A DNA stretch of 64,000 nt, taken from positions 1,426,001 through 1,490,000 of the forward strand of contig NC_020388.1 in NCBI RefSeq assembly GCF_000591055.1, written 5' to 3'. Positions 26,846 through 36,318 of the stretch are shown here, in pieces. The translations under genes and the position numbers were made by a program. Position 1 is the first letter of the stretch; every line of letters begins with the position of its first letter. This stretch comes from Natronomonas moolapensis 8.8.11. Lineage in GTDB: Archaea; Halobacteriota; Halobacteria; Halobacteriales; Haloarculaceae. The notes under the pieces were generated by a model, which was given only the letters and a program-made list of their open reading frames with translations, ran no database searches and had not been told where the DNA came from.

Positions 26846-27793
26846 CTACTTATTAATCATCTCGAAAACAGCCTCTGGGGAGTTCATCAATGTGTGGAGC
26901 GTATACGAGCCGCGGCCACGCCCACCGCCAGTTTTGTTGGATTCAGTGATTTCGAGAAACGACAACTCCCGAAGGAGATCTCGAACCCGGTCTAACCCGA
27001 GTGGGTCGCTCACTTCGGATTCGCAGATGGCCTCGTAAGTCTCGTACACCTCAGTCGTGCGGAATTCCTCACGACTGTCGTCCTTGGTATCGAGGTTTGC
27101 CAGTGCAAACAGGATGTATTTTGAGTGGGGTGGTAATCCCGACAGGAGTTCACATAAGCGGTCGGCCTCAGCGCGTTTCTGTGCTCGGTCGACATGATCT
27201 TCACGAACTTTCTCGGCTTCTTCTTTGGTCGCAATATCGCCAGCATTGCGTAGAATTCGAATCGCTCGTCGTGCGTCCCCATGTTCGCGAGCGGCCAGTG
27301 CGGCAGTTTTTGGGATGACAGCAGAGTCCAACGCCCCATCACGGAAAGCATCAGTTCGGGCTTCCAAAATTGCCTGTAGTTGGGTGCCGTCGTAGGGTGA
27401 AAAAACGAGTTCGTCGTCGCCAAGCGAAGATTTCACTCGTTCATTGAGGGATTTGCGGTAGTTGATTTTATTTGAAATCGCCACGACGCCGACGTCAGCG
27501 CCATTCTGTGTAGCCGCCTGTTGAGCACGAACAGCGACTGACTGGGAGACAAGTGATTTGCCGGTGCCAGTTTTCCCGTAAATGATGAAATTCGATGGCG
27601 GTTCATTTCGGATTACCGCTTCGAGTTTGGAGGCGACCTCTCCCATCTCGACATCTCGACCGATAATCCGGTTTTGATCGGGAACGTGGCCGACCTCCAA
27701 GAGTTCGGGACGGACAATCAACGACCGTTTCGTATGTGCATCGGCGAAAAGCGGGTCGTCAATTCCTGTCTGTTCGCCCGACTCATTTTCCAT
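26846..27793 (-). CDS. orc1: Orc1/Cdc6 initiator with internal deletion
   Basis: I place the start at the ATG beginning MENESGEQTGIDDPLF. The N-terminal arm, Walker A (IIYGKTGTGKS) and the sensor/lid and winged-helix parts (ISNKINYRKSLNERVKSSL; FSPYDGTQLQAILEARTDAF) are clear. However, ATQNGADVGVVAISNKI joins sequence that in normal Orc1/Cdc6 is followed by about 90-100 residues containing the Walker B LDEID, so this segment is missing in frame. The winged helix at the C-terminus (DRVRDLLRELSFLE) is intact. It could bind origin repeats but should not hydrolyse ATP. It is adjacent to a set of ORB-like repeats. Confidence 0.85.
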   Translation of the reverse strand: MENESGEQTGIDDPLFADAHTKRSLIVRPELLEVGHVPDQNRIIGRDVEMGEVASKLEAVIRNEPPSNFIIYGKTGTGKSLVSQSVAVRAQQAATQNGADVGVVAISNKINYRKSLNERVKSSLGDDELVFSPYDGTQLQAILEARTDAFRDGALDSAVIPKTAALAAREHGDARRAIRILRNAGDIATKEEAEKVREDHVDRAQKRAEADRLCELLSGLPPHSKYILFALANLDTKDDSREEFRTTEVYETYEAICESEVSDPLGLDRVRDLLRELSFLEITESNKTGGGRGRGSYTLHTLMNSPEAVFEMINK

Positions 27794-27827
27794 ACAGGCT
27801 ATATATAGACATGATATAAATACTTTC

Positions 27828-28308
27828 CCACCACATTCCAACTGTATTCGCTTGAATTATTGGAATAGAGAAGTTCTAGAGCGGATAACAGTTTGGCACC
27901 CCTAACAAGCTACACACCAAGTTCCAACTGTATTCGACCACACCCTCCGTTCCAAGTGTATTTGTTGACAATCATCGGTGGTAGCGTTCCACACATCGAA
28001 AACACCCCACGTTCCAACTCTAAGTTCTGATATGTGCGACGGAGAGCTGAGTATCAGTAACACAGTATCAACGGTGAGGCCACACACCCCGTATTCCAAC
28101 TGTATCTCTGACGAAAGCATGAGGTAGAGGCTAACGAGGTAGATATCTTCAATTTTTAAATTAGTATATCCTATCAAGCTATTTTAGAGTCTCTAACGCC
28201 CAAAAACGGGATATTTACACTTGGAATGGGGGGTGTGTTGTTCTACTAGATACCTCTAAAGAAGTCCATACCTATACTCAAATACAGTTGGAACGTGGGG
28301 TGGGTGTG
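27828..28308. other. Replication origin: seven ORB-like repeats around an AT-rich core
   Basis: Repeats of the type CACCCC-N-GTTCCAACTGTATTC occur in one orientation at 27828-27850, 27913-27936, 27937-27964, 28000-28024 and 28079-28108, and in the opposite orientation at 28216-28240 and 28281-28308 (TACAGTTGGAACGTGGGG). This arrangement, opposed boxes around an AT-rich stretch beside orc1/cdc6, is the standard haloarchaeal origin architecture, in which Orc1 binds ORBs and opens the core. Confidence 0.8.
28141..28195. other. AT-rich duplex-unwinding element of the origin
   Basis: The stretch gatatcttcaatttttaaat and the following bases to about 28195 is the most AT-rich part between the opposed ORB groups, where unwinding is expected. 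Confidence 0.55.
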
Positions 28309-29075
28309 ACCAGTGGGTATCTCGTATGTGGGTGCTGTTCGAGTTTTTCGAAGTTCGATTCAGGATCGTCTTCGGTAGAAAGTGAAACGATGTCTTCGGG
28401 AGGAATCATAATTTCTCCAACAGACTGCTCGCCGATAGTCAATGTGTTCATTATTTCTTCGCGGCGGTCCGCAGGCAGGTCGCCGTCTTCGAGTACTGAT
28501 CCAAGTCGGGTTCGAAGGTCAGCCCGGGTTTCGATGGCCTCTTTTTCGGTCTCTGTCCACGCCTGGGTCATCTTGATACCGAACAGGCCGAGCGTTCCCT
28601 TTGCAACCGAGTCACCGACCCAGATGGCCGGGGCGAGTATCTTGGCAAACCAGTACAGTGGACGTGCCCCGTACCGGGCGACCTGTTTAGAACGTTCGAC
28701 ACCGAGGTACGTCGGGGTCTGTTCGTCGTGGGTCAGATGGATCAGGTTGATGAGGAGAAACCCAAGGAGTGAACCGGCCCCGACCGATGCGAGGGTAGTG
28801 TTTTCCAATAACGGTTCGAACAGGGCTGCCAGTCCGGGTTCGGCGATGATCCCCAGTGCGATACTGGTCCCAGAGATCCAGACCTGACACGTCGTCAAAT
28901 AAAATTCCAGGTCGTTGGTCATCTCCCAAGCGAGTTCGAGTCCAGGCGTATTGAACTCCGATTCGGGATACTGTCTGACTCGGGTTAGTGCGAACTCGAT
29001 TGCGACGAAATACGCGTTCACCCCGATGAGGATGATGCCACCGAGTATCCGCAGTCCGATCTCAAGCGGTTCCAT
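28278..29075 (-). pseudogene. CNNM/CorC-type membrane protein truncated at the origin
   Basis: The 265 residues contain a DUF21-type membrane domain (helices within RILGGIILIGVNAYFVAIEF and later segments), then the start of a CBS pair (MNTLTIGEQSVGEIMIPPED). The sequence breaks off after HPHTRYPLV, where intact members continue with the rest of the CBS domains, and ends in the last ORB repeat. Family members are magnesium or cobalt efflux-related proteins. The fusion to the origin indicates recombination there. Confidence 0.7.
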
Positions 29076-29181
29076 TGTCTGGTCACATTAATCCCAGACA
29101 CGAAACAGTGTATAAATAGGAGGGAATGCGGATTTGACCTGACAAGACTGCAAGACACTGCTGTAAGGCGGGCCCATAATC

Positions 29182-29227
29182 TGTTCTATGACACACTCAT
29201 ATTGGACAGCCAGAGAGTGTCATAGAA
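29182..29227. repeat. 46-bp imperfect palindrome (GTTCTATGACACACTC ends)
   Basis: GTTCTATGACACACTC and its inverted copy GAGAGTGTCATAGAAC (one mismatch) are separated by about 14 bp. The same end sequence (ATTCTATGACACGCTC) bounds the small element at 44296-44558, so this is probably a highly reduced transposon remnant. Confidence 0.5.
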
Positions 29228-29294
29228 CTTTCACAAAGAATCTGTTTTCACCGGGGCAAGCGCTGAATGCCGGTAGGCATTCTTATTTGTCCTC

Positions 29295-29606
29295 TCAGTC
29301 ACGAAACTGCTTCCATCTAATAAGAAAGAACGGTAGCTGTGACTCGTCGCTCTGTTCCCGCAATTTCAGTTCTACCGATTCAATCTGCTCCGAGATCTCC
29401 TCTTGTCGACGTCGTACTGTATCTACCAACAATTGGGTTATAATCATAAGGAGGAGGCCTAATAGGACAATGCTGGTGAAAACACCTAAGACGCTCCCCA
29501 TTGACGCAAACACGGTCAGAAGGGCGGCCATGCCAATAAAAAGCGCGCCGAACAGTACGGTGCTAACAATCGTCGGTGAGGCGTTCGAATACCGGCATGG
29601 GATCAT
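29295..29606 (-). CDS. Small two-helix membrane protein with coiled-coil tail
   Basis: The 103-residue protein has two membrane helices (VSTVLFGALFIGMAALLTVF and VLGVFTSIVLLGLLLMIITQ) followed by a charged helix VRRRQEEISEQIESVELKLR that could form a coiled coil. No family is recognised. The start at 29606 is the first ATG in the frame. Confidence 0.5.
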   Translation of the reverse strand: MIPCRYSNASPTIVSTVLFGALFIGMAALLTVFASMGSVLGVFTSIVLLGLLLMIITQLLVDTVRRRQEEISEQIESVELKLREQSDESQLPFFLIRWKQFRD

Positions 29607-29674
29607 AGTCTCTCGGATCCAAGTTCGTCGGCGAATATAAAACGCGTATCGGACACTCTAATCGATATTTAACC

Positions 29675-29937
29675 CTATAGCGAGCGCCCTTCTAATGAGC
29701 CGCTGGGAACTGCTCTATACTCCTGATCGCCGTCCTCGGACCACCGTAGATGGTCGTCAGCCGGATAGGAGACCTCGTCGGCACGAAGGCCACACTGCCC
29801 CATGAGTTGCATTGCGACCTCTCGGATCCAGCCGCCGTGACCAGCTGTTCGCTCGAGGTGGGCCAACTCGTCACGAGAGAGCCAGTATTTAGCGACGTCG
29901 CCAGCGTCGTCGATCCGGACAATAAACAGATATTATA
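29675..29937 (-). pseudogene. N-terminal remnant of a haloarchaeal tyrosine recombinase
   Basis: On the minus strand the sequence reads VRIDDAGDVAKYWLSRDELA, HLERTAGHGGWIREVAMQLM and GQCGLRADEVSYPADDHLRW, matching the start of the catalytic domain of haloarchaeal XerC/D-like integrases including its first catalytic Arg (GLRADE). It stops shortly after, so the remaining active-site residues are lost. Confidence 0.6.
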
Positions 29938-30247
29938 AAGTATTCGATCATAAAAATGGTCGTTGAGGGGGTGATTCGGTGGTGAGGGGGGTGATTTGGG
30001 GGGTTTGTAATCGAGTTATCCTATAACCCGATTACGTTGAGTTCTCTTGAGGTCATGAGACAGTTATCGAACCAGTGACATTATCAACCGATGTCGTGCA
30101 AGATGTAACTTAAACTTGGTCTTGACATGTTGCTGCAACTAATCACTAGTACGATAGAGCGTGTGTCTAACGTCAGCTGGAGCAGGCCGAATGTAGTGAA
30201 CGACTCTAGTGATTACTATTATATACTACTAGTTTGTTACTTATTCT
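29938..30247. other. Intergenic region with inverted repeats
   Basis: No gene is seen. The region holds a hairpin (aatcgagttatcctataacccgatt, about 30012-30037) and a pair of inverted AATCACTAGT/CTAGTGATT repeats (30139 and about 30205) that may be the ends of a small decayed element. A TATA-like stretch near 30220 serves the next gene. Confidence 0.4.
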
Positions 30248-30478
30248 ATGGGACTCTTCGGTTTCCCAGAGTGCATGTACTGTGAAAAAAGTGTAGAAAA
30301 TACAAAATATGGGACCTGCGGGAACTACGAGGAGTATTGGCACTTGCCATGTGCCAAGCAAAATGTAGATTTTCGCCAGGCCCATGATGATGGGATAATC
30401 AAGGATAAGAACCATATGCAATTTAATTGTCCAAGATTTGGGCATATAATGCGCAAACCCGAAAGTTCGTACTTTTAG
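30248..30478 (+). CDS. Small putative zinc-finger protein, 76 residues
   Basis: Cys and His positions (MYCEKSVENTKYGTCG, then WHLPC) give a C-x2-C ... C ... H-x2-C pattern like RING/PHD or treble-clef zinc fingers. A TATA-like stretch (attatatac) lies about 25 nt upstream of the ATG. The gene is AT-richer than the neighbouring chromosome. Its partner is unknown. Confidence 0.45.
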   Translation: MGLFGFPECMYCEKSVENTKYGTCGNYEEYWHLPCAKQNVDFRQAHDDGIIKDKNHMQFNCPRFGHIMRKPESSYF

Positions 30479-30567
30479 TATTAAATGTTCACACTCAACT
30501 CTAAAATCGTTGGTCTGGGGGTTGCAACCGAGAATTATTAACTTATGATTTATAATATATACAGGAA

Positions 30568-31773
30568 ATGAAGTCACAAGATCATGATGTGGCCATCATC
30601 GGTGGCTCAGTATCGGGGTTGGCTGCAGCAGACAACTTCGTCGATTTGAAAAAAATAAACGAGGTACGTGTCTTTGAACGCCAGGAGTACGATGACAAAC
30701 GGGTAGATTGTGGTGAGGCCATTAACGACGCTACCCTCGTCCCGTTGGAAAAAAATCCCTCGAATGGATTTCTTAATAACGTCACGGGGTTCCAACTACG
30801 AGTATACACGGGTACTGATCGGAGTTCCGCTGAGGAACCACTGGGAGTCTCGAATCTTAGGTGTGATGCAGGTTATATTTGTGACCGTGATACAGTGGAG
30901 CAGCAGTGGGCCCGAAGGCTCTCTAAGAAAGGAGTTGTTTTTGAAACTGGTAAATCAGTCACTGCGGGGGAATATCATGATATAACCGAAGAATATGATT
31001 ATGTTGTGGACGCGACGGGTCAACCTTCCCTCACTCATAAGATCAACGATGAGGTTCCCGATTATACGGGGGACATGGTGGCTTTGAACGCCTCCGTGAA
31101 AGGAAACTTTTCTGACTACATTGAGTATCCTCGAATCTTCTTTGAAGGGTACGTCGGTTACTCTTGGTCGTTTCCAAAGTCGGAGACACATGCGAACGTT
31201 GGAATCGGGTGGGCAGGTGACCAACGACCGAATGATTACATGAGCGCGTTGGAGGCAGCAGCAGAGCGGAATGGCTTCCCGGTTCCAGCTCAGGAAGATG
31301 TGAATATCTATACGATCCCACGCGGTCCCAGTCTCGAACCCCAATCTGTTCACATTCCCGAGGACAACGTCTTCTTAGTGGGTGATGCGGCTGGTATAGC
31401 TAATCGGTATCAGGGAGAGGGTATCTGCCAAGGGATACGGTCAGCAAATATCCTCGCAGAACTGATTGCGGAGGGAAGAGAATCAGTCTATCCGGACGTA
31501 TTGTTCAATAATATGAAATCTGAATATCGTCTCGCTCGGTTAATGCGAGGTGCGTGGGTGGAACATGAAGATCCTCAGCTACTTGCCAGTGTCGCTGAAG
31601 CACTGGAAGGATTGACTATCGATGATATCACTCGTCAACCTCGACGTGTGATTGGGCGTGTGATTCAACATCCAGTCGTTGCTACACAGTTGGTTGCTGA
31701 TAGCGGGATGCTCAAGCGGCTGCTGAATGCGTACACTGACACCTGGGAATATGATACTAGAAAATCAGTGTAA
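30568..31773 (+). CDS. Geranylgeranyl-reductase-family flavoprotein
   Basis: The 401-residue protein starts with an FAD-binding Rossmann motif (VAIIGGSVSGLAAADNF) and has the GD motif (NVFLVGDAAGIANRYQGEG) that contacts the flavin ribityl/pyrophosphate. These are the marks of the geranylgeranyl reductase/halogenase-like monooxygenase group. Archaeal members saturate the isoprenoid chains of lipids or quinones. An 8-bp gap to the next gene indicates an operon with a multi-pass membrane protein. The exact substrate is unknown. Confidence 0.75.
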   Translation: MKSQDHDVAIIGGSVSGLAAADNFVDLKKINEVRVFERQEYDDKRVDCGEAINDATLVPLEKNPSNGFLNNVTGFQLRVYTGTDRSSAEEPLGVSNLRCDAGYICDRDTVEQQWARRLSKKGVVFETGKSVTAGEYHDITEEYDYVVDATGQPSLTHKINDEVPDYTGDMVALNASVKGNFSDYIEYPRIFFEGYVGYSWSFPKSETHANVGIGWAGDQRPNDYMSALEAAAERNGFPVPAQEDVNIYTIPRGPSLEPQSVHIPEDNVFLVGDAAGIANRYQGEGICQGIRSANILAELIAEGRESVYPDVLFNNMKSEYRLARLMRGAWVEHEDPQLLASVAEALEGLTIDDITRQPRRVIGRVIQHPVVATQLVADSGMLKRLLNAYTDTWEYDTRKSV

Positions 31774-31781
31774 ACTGAACT

Positions 31782-32828
31782 ATGTACGAACAATTCGATC
31801 ATAACAGTCACTGGGTGAGCAAGCACGTAGAGAGCGGTTTGTTCGGAATTGAGAACCCACTTTTAGTCAGTATATTAAAATTCTCTCTGCCTTGGAATAT
31901 ATTGTCGATCTCATATACGATCGTCTTTTGGGATTCGATATCAGGATCGTTCTTGTACGCTTCCATACTGGCCCTCACGTGGGTCAATATCGCACCGTAC
32001 TTAATATGGTTCTATGATGAGCGGGTTTTGCCAGGGTTCTTCGGTCACCTTGGTGAACTCATCTCTGATGCGGATACCCGCAATGAGATGGCGGAGAAGT
32101 ACAACGATTTCTTTGCTCAACACCGTATCTCGGTCGCTACTTTCTGGACGATTGCTACGGTATCTATTATATATGCAAGTGAACCTGCCTTGCAGAGCCA
32201 GGGCATGGTTGGTGCAGGATCGGTGTTTCTGTGGACTACGTATGCTTATGCGATCTACGTAGGGGCTATATTGAGCCATGGATTTGTCGGGCCTGTAACG
32301 ACGATACTTCTCATCCGAGAAATCACCGAATACGAGCTGGAAATCGACCCACTCCACCCCGACAACCTCGGAGGGCTCAGCAACGTTGGATATGTCTCCA
32401 TTCGGACGACCCTCCTGTTCTCATCGGCTTCCTTGATTTTACCCCTCCTGTTCTATTTTTCATCCTCAGGTGGCATCTCAGAGGTTATCTTCGTCTTTGC
32501 AAGTATATACGTCTTCACGATATTCGTGTCGTTCATTTACCCTACTACAATTGTCAATCGTAGAGCCCAAGAGTATCGAGACAATGTGCTTGAAGATCTC
32601 CGTGAAGAGTACAATCGTATAGAGAATGCCACGAACAACCCAAATAACGATGAACTCTCTGAACTAAACAAGCGATTAGAGCTTGAACGGGTCCAAAGGA
32701 ATTATGACAATTACAATTCGGTGAGCCTGTATCCCCTCCAATTGAATATGATAACTCAGCTAATCGGTTCTGTAATACTGCCTATTTTATTTATGTTCGT
32801 TGAGTTCTATCTACCGAATCTCATATGA
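31782..32828 (+). CDS. Multi-pass membrane protein of unknown function
   Basis: The 348-residue protein has about six membrane helices, a cytoplasmic charged segment near residues 265-315 (RRAQEYRDNVLEDLREEYNR) and a final helix. The motif DPLHPDNLGGLSNVG precedes a membrane helix; a similar DPRKMGGFQSIGELL occurs in the membrane protein at 37323-38396, and both end in a comparable hydrophobic helix, so they look related. It is 8 bp behind the flavoprotein gene and probably cotranscribed. Confidence 0.65.
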   Translation: MYEQFDHNSHWVSKHVESGLFGIENPLLVSILKFSLPWNILSISYTIVFWDSISGSFLYASILALTWVNIAPYLIWFYDERVLPGFFGHLGELISDADTRNEMAEKYNDFFAQHRISVATFWTIATVSIIYASEPALQSQGMVGAGSVFLWTTYAYAIYVGAILSHGFVGPVTTILLIREITEYELEIDPLHPDNLGGLSNVGYVSIRTTLLFSSASLILPLLFYFSSSGGISEVIFVFASIYVFTIFVSFIYPTTIVNRRAQEYRDNVLEDLREEYNRIENATNNPNNDELSELNKRLELERVQRNYDNYNSVSLYPLQLNMITQLIGSVILPILFMFVEFYLPNLI

Positions 32829-33422
32829 GAACCTCCGGTAGAATCGGATATCCTCCTCTTTAGAATCCGGGGTCGATATCTGGTTAGTCAGATTACCTAG
32901 TGCCCACGAGAGTCTCTGGGCAGTCTAGGGTTTCCTCACGGGTTCTGCACCGGTATCCAACGAGAGTATGGTGTGGAACTCCCAACGTTGGTAGATAGTT
33001 CTACTGTATCGACCGTCTAAAGATATCTCACTCTGATAGGGATTTCCTGTAGATACGCGCCCTGCATCTTGCACAACTATATCTGCCAATATTTTGATAG
33101 AGTCCGCTATTCATGATCCAGTAAATCATTAACCAACACAGTGGTGTCGGAATAGTCGAAGTGTTGGTTAAGTGGCTCGCGCCCACGCCCAATGTGCTGT
33201 CCGGTGGAACCGTGTCTCTCGATACCGATAAATTAAATTTTTCCGCGACATGTTTATTATCAGTCAGCAACTGGTAGCTATATTCGGCATAACAGGTTGG
33301 TGATGGAAATAAGTCGAAGTGTAGTGCCGGTTTATCAGACAACCCGGCAGTCACCTCGGCAGCCATATTCTAAGTCACTAACCCATTTATCAGACGCAAT
33401 AGAATAAATGGTGTGAGTTGTT
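32829..33422. other. 590-bp region with one doubtful small ORF
   Basis: A minus-strand frame (33028-33366, 112 residues, MAAEVTAGLSDKPALHFDLF...) has a TATA-like stretch at the right place, but its composition is not acidic and no motif is visible; I do not call it as a gene. Nothing else is recognised. Confidence 0.4.
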
Positions 33423-34598
33423 ATGCCATACCTTGGCTTGCTCAACGGAACTCAAGTAATCCCTCCACAGGTGGCTGATGGCACCACTGTCACCTGTCCC
33501 GTTTGCGAGTGTCAAATGGCCGTTGTGCAGTCGCATGAACGTGGCTCGGCGTTCGTTTCTCGGCATTTCCGCCACCACGAGCAGGAGCGGGCATCTGAAT
33601 TGAGCGCTCGATCCGGGCAGATAACTTTTGCCGACCTCGAAGCCACCGGCGAGTGCCCCGGCGAGTCAGATGAGCATCTGAAGATGAAATCAATCGCCTA
33701 CGCGCGACTCGAGCACGACTTCCCCGACGCATCTGTTGAGTTGGAGTCGAGCGTCGGCAACCGGATCGCGGACGTTCTTCTCGCCTTCGATGAGCCTCGC
33801 GCACCATATGCGAAGGGTATCGCAGCTGAGGTGCAGTATCGCAACCACGGAAAAGATATCGAGGCTGTCAGCGAGCACTACCTGGAACACGAATACAGTG
33901 TTGTATGGCTTAAAGAAGATGACTTCTCTGAGTATGATGTTGACCTCTCAGAAATGCTGACCGTCTGGCCCTGTGCTCTTCCGACGAGAACTGGGACAGA
34001 GGGCTACCCAGACGTTATCCGATGGCTATGGCAGGAGAAATCCCCAAACGTATCGTTAGAAATCCCGATCCCTGGGGAGTACTGGGCTTCATTTGATAAA
34101 TCAGGAGAGTGGGTTCCTATTGTACATCGACAACTGCGACAGAGGGGACGCGCTTGGGTGACGGTATCTCGTTCACCAACGCAGCAAGTTACGTTCCAGC
34201 TTGGAAAAAAGGGGCGAGGCTGGGACCCAGAAACGGAGCGTGTCACCGTTCAGGTTGAAGTAGACGACTGCACGGAATTGCGGTCATTTGCTAACCAGTT
34301 GAGCCAACGGGCGTTTGGGCAGGATCGTCCCTCGAAAAGAGATCGAGACCAGCCGTGGCATGATCTGATGACGGCTTGGTTTGCGGGCACGTCTGTAGTC
34401 ACGTCGTGGCTTTCCGCATCGCTATCTCCAGATGGTGATGTCGTTCTCTCGCTTGGAAAGAAACATCCAGCGGAAACAGAGCGAGTGAGCGCTCAAGTCG
34501 ACGAAACAGCGGTACAGGCGCTTCAGGAAGTCTCTGACCTGCTCGACAAAGCGTTCGAGATAGAGTCCTCAGACTCTGTTGATGTTTTCAGCAGGTAA
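33423..34598 (+). CDS. CoiA-like nuclease-fold protein
   Basis: The 391-residue protein has an N-terminal zinc-ribbon-like pair (VTCPVCECQM) and a following HFRHH segment, then a restriction-nuclease-like core: SDEHLKMKSIAYARLEHDFP, the Asp in NRIADVLLAFDEP and the ExQ pair in GIAAEVQYRNHGKDIEAVSE, ending YSVVWLKEDDF. This matches competence protein CoiA and related PD-(D/E)XK proteins. The C-terminal 180 residues are a repeated acidic beta-domain (YWASFDKSGEWVPIVHRQLR; VTSWLSASLSPDGDVVLSLG). In bacteria CoiA promotes recombination of incoming DNA; here the role is unknown. Confidence 0.65.
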   Translation: MPYLGLLNGTQVIPPQVADGTTVTCPVCECQMAVVQSHERGSAFVSRHFRHHEQERASELSARSGQITFADLEATGECPGESDEHLKMKSIAYARLEHDFPDASVELESSVGNRIADVLLAFDEPRAPYAKGIAAEVQYRNHGKDIEAVSEHYLEHEYSVVWLKEDDFSEYDVDLSEMLTVWPCALPTRTGTEGYPDVIRWLWQEKSPNVSLEIPIPGEYWASFDKSGEWVPIVHRQLRQRGRAWVTVSRSPTQQVTFQLGKKGRGWDPETERVTVQVEVDDCTELRSFANQLSQRAFGQDRPSKRDRDQPWHDLMTAWFAGTSVVTSWLSASLSPDGDVVLSLGKKHPAETERVSAQVDETAVQALQEVSDLLDKAFEIESSDSVDVFSR

Positions 34599-34884
34599 GA
34601 TATGTTGCCCCGACTGTAGCTACTACACAATTACAGTTAGTGTTGGCTCAGCTGTATAGCGATTTGAAAAGTCGGGATCGGTGTCTGTCGGTGTGAGCGA
34701 CAGGTGTATACCGATGTCAATTGACACGTCGAAGGTACCCCGTATTTGACTCATACGCTTCGCCGCGACGGTATAGACGCTGGATCCACGCCCAGGTCTG
34801 TTCGCGATCTGTGCCCAGACTACAGGCCTGGTGGCTCTGTTGAAGTCCTCAGAGAATTGCAGGATCGAACGGTAATTTGACCGA

Positions 34885-35705
34885 ATGCAGGCCCTCCCGG
34901 AGTCACGATTGCTCCGGTTTGTTGAGCAGGCGTATCACTTGGCCCGACGAGCTGTCGCTCGCTACTCCTCGAAATTCTCGAAACGACGGTACACACTTCA
35001 CCAGCACATCGTCTTGCTCTACCTCAAAATTCGGAAAAATACGACGTATCGGACGCTTCTCGACGAACTTATCGAGATGCCTCGGATTCGGAGCGCCATC
35101 GGACTTGAGGAAATTCCGTCCCCCTCGACATTGTGTAAGGCGTTTAACCGCCTGGACATGGCTGTTTGGCGGGGTCTTCTCAACCTCTCGGTTACGCTTC
35201 TCCCGACCAATGGCGTCGTCGGTATCGACGCCTCCGGCTTCGATCGCAGCCACGCCTCAAAACACTACACGAAGCGAACGAAGTTGACGATTCAACGGTT
35301 GAAAGTCACACTGCTCGTGGACACGAAAGCGAATGCCATCCTCAATCTCCACGTGACGACGACCAGAAAACACGACTCACAGATCGCACCGTCGCTCATC
35401 AAGCGGAATACAGATGAAGTAACGATTCTCCTCGGTGACAAGGGATACGACGACCAGAAGGTTCGCGCGTTAGCCCGTGAAGATGGTGTTCGTCCGGTCA
35501 TCAAGTACCGAGAATTTTCGTCGCTCAACAAGGCGTGGAATGCTCGGCTAGATGCCGACCTCTACGGCCAACGAAGTCAAAACGAGACAGTAAACTCCAG
35601 TCTTAAACGGAAATATGGGCATTCGTCCGCTCACGACACTGGTGGAAGCAATTCCGTGAACTCGTTGTCGGCTGTCTCACTCACAACATCGACACATCAC
35701 TCTGA
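34885..35705 (+). pseudogene. IS5-family transposase with a frameshift
   Basis: The N-terminal 240 residues are normal, with Asp in GVVGIDASGFDRS, Asp in ILLGDKGYDDQ and Glu in YGQRSQNETVNSSLKRKYG. After KRKYG one base is missing: in the neighbouring frame the usual ending FVRSRHWWKQFRELVVGCLT and HNIDTSL follows to a stop at 35703-35705. The protein made from the first frame would have an unrelated tail. Confidence 0.8.
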
Positions 35706-35826
35706 ACAGCGGATATCGATGAGCGAGACAGCGAAATAGGTCAGTGGATATGGCAGCCCTCAGAACTCCCAGAGCCGAAAGCCCGAACGCTGCGAGTATC
35801 AGACCAGTCCACATAGGACGAACCGA

Positions 35827-36318
35827 TCAAAGAAACCGTTCATCGGCCTGCTTTGATTGGATTGTTGATTTCGATGCGTTGATCCAGCCTGTGTCTGCAT
35901 CATTCGGAACATCGAAGTCAGGAACGAACGGTTTGATATCCAGCAACGGCGTCTGATCAACGACATCGATTCCCCTCACAGTCACCTCGTGATCTCTGAC
36001 GGACTCAATTTCGACAACAGAGAGTCCAATCTGATTCGGACGCTGTGGTGCCCGCGTGGCAAAGACGCCTCTTTTTTCGTCATCAAGAAACGGTTCAACC
36101 TGCAAGGAAGCGGTGTCACCAGATGCGTGAAAGTGATACAGCAAGATACAGTGGGTAAACCCGTCTAGGTCTTGCAAACCATCCGCGTATGACTCGTCAA
36201 CCTTGACAGTCCCAGCTGCGTCATCTGCTCCAGTCGGTTGGATCGGCATTCCATCTGGCGATTCGAAGGGCGTCCGAATCACACCAATTGACTCGTACTG
36301 GAACTGCTCATCAGGCAT
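35827..36318 (-). CDS. trmO: TrmO/TsaA-like tRNA methyltransferase
   Basis: The 163-residue protein is acidic and has the TrmO beta-barrel signatures: SIGVIRTPFESPDGMPIQP at the start, FTHCILLYHFH, TRAPQRPNQIGLSVVEIESV and TPLLDIKPFVPDFD. In characterised members it methylates N6 of threonylcarbamoyl-adenosine-37 in tRNA (m6t6A) using SAM. It lies inside an IS5 element, in opposite direction to its transposase, and seems intact while the transposase is broken. Confidence 0.8.
   Translation of the reverse strand: MPDEQFQYESIGVIRTPFESPDGMPIQPTGADDAAGTVKVDESYADGLQDLDGFTHCILLYHFHASGDTASLQVEPFLDDEKRGVFATRAPQRPNQIGLSVVEIESVRDHEVTVRGIDVVDQTPLLDIKPFVPDFDVPNDADTGWINASKSTIQSKQADERFL

Noticed and set aside
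29182-29227. Transcription terminator
   Set aside because: The same end sequence bounds a mobile element at 44296-44558, so a transposon remnant is more likely.
33028-33366. 112-residue minus-strand ORF
   Set aside because: Not acidic, no motif, and no supporting neighbour. Kept only as a note in the intergenic entry.
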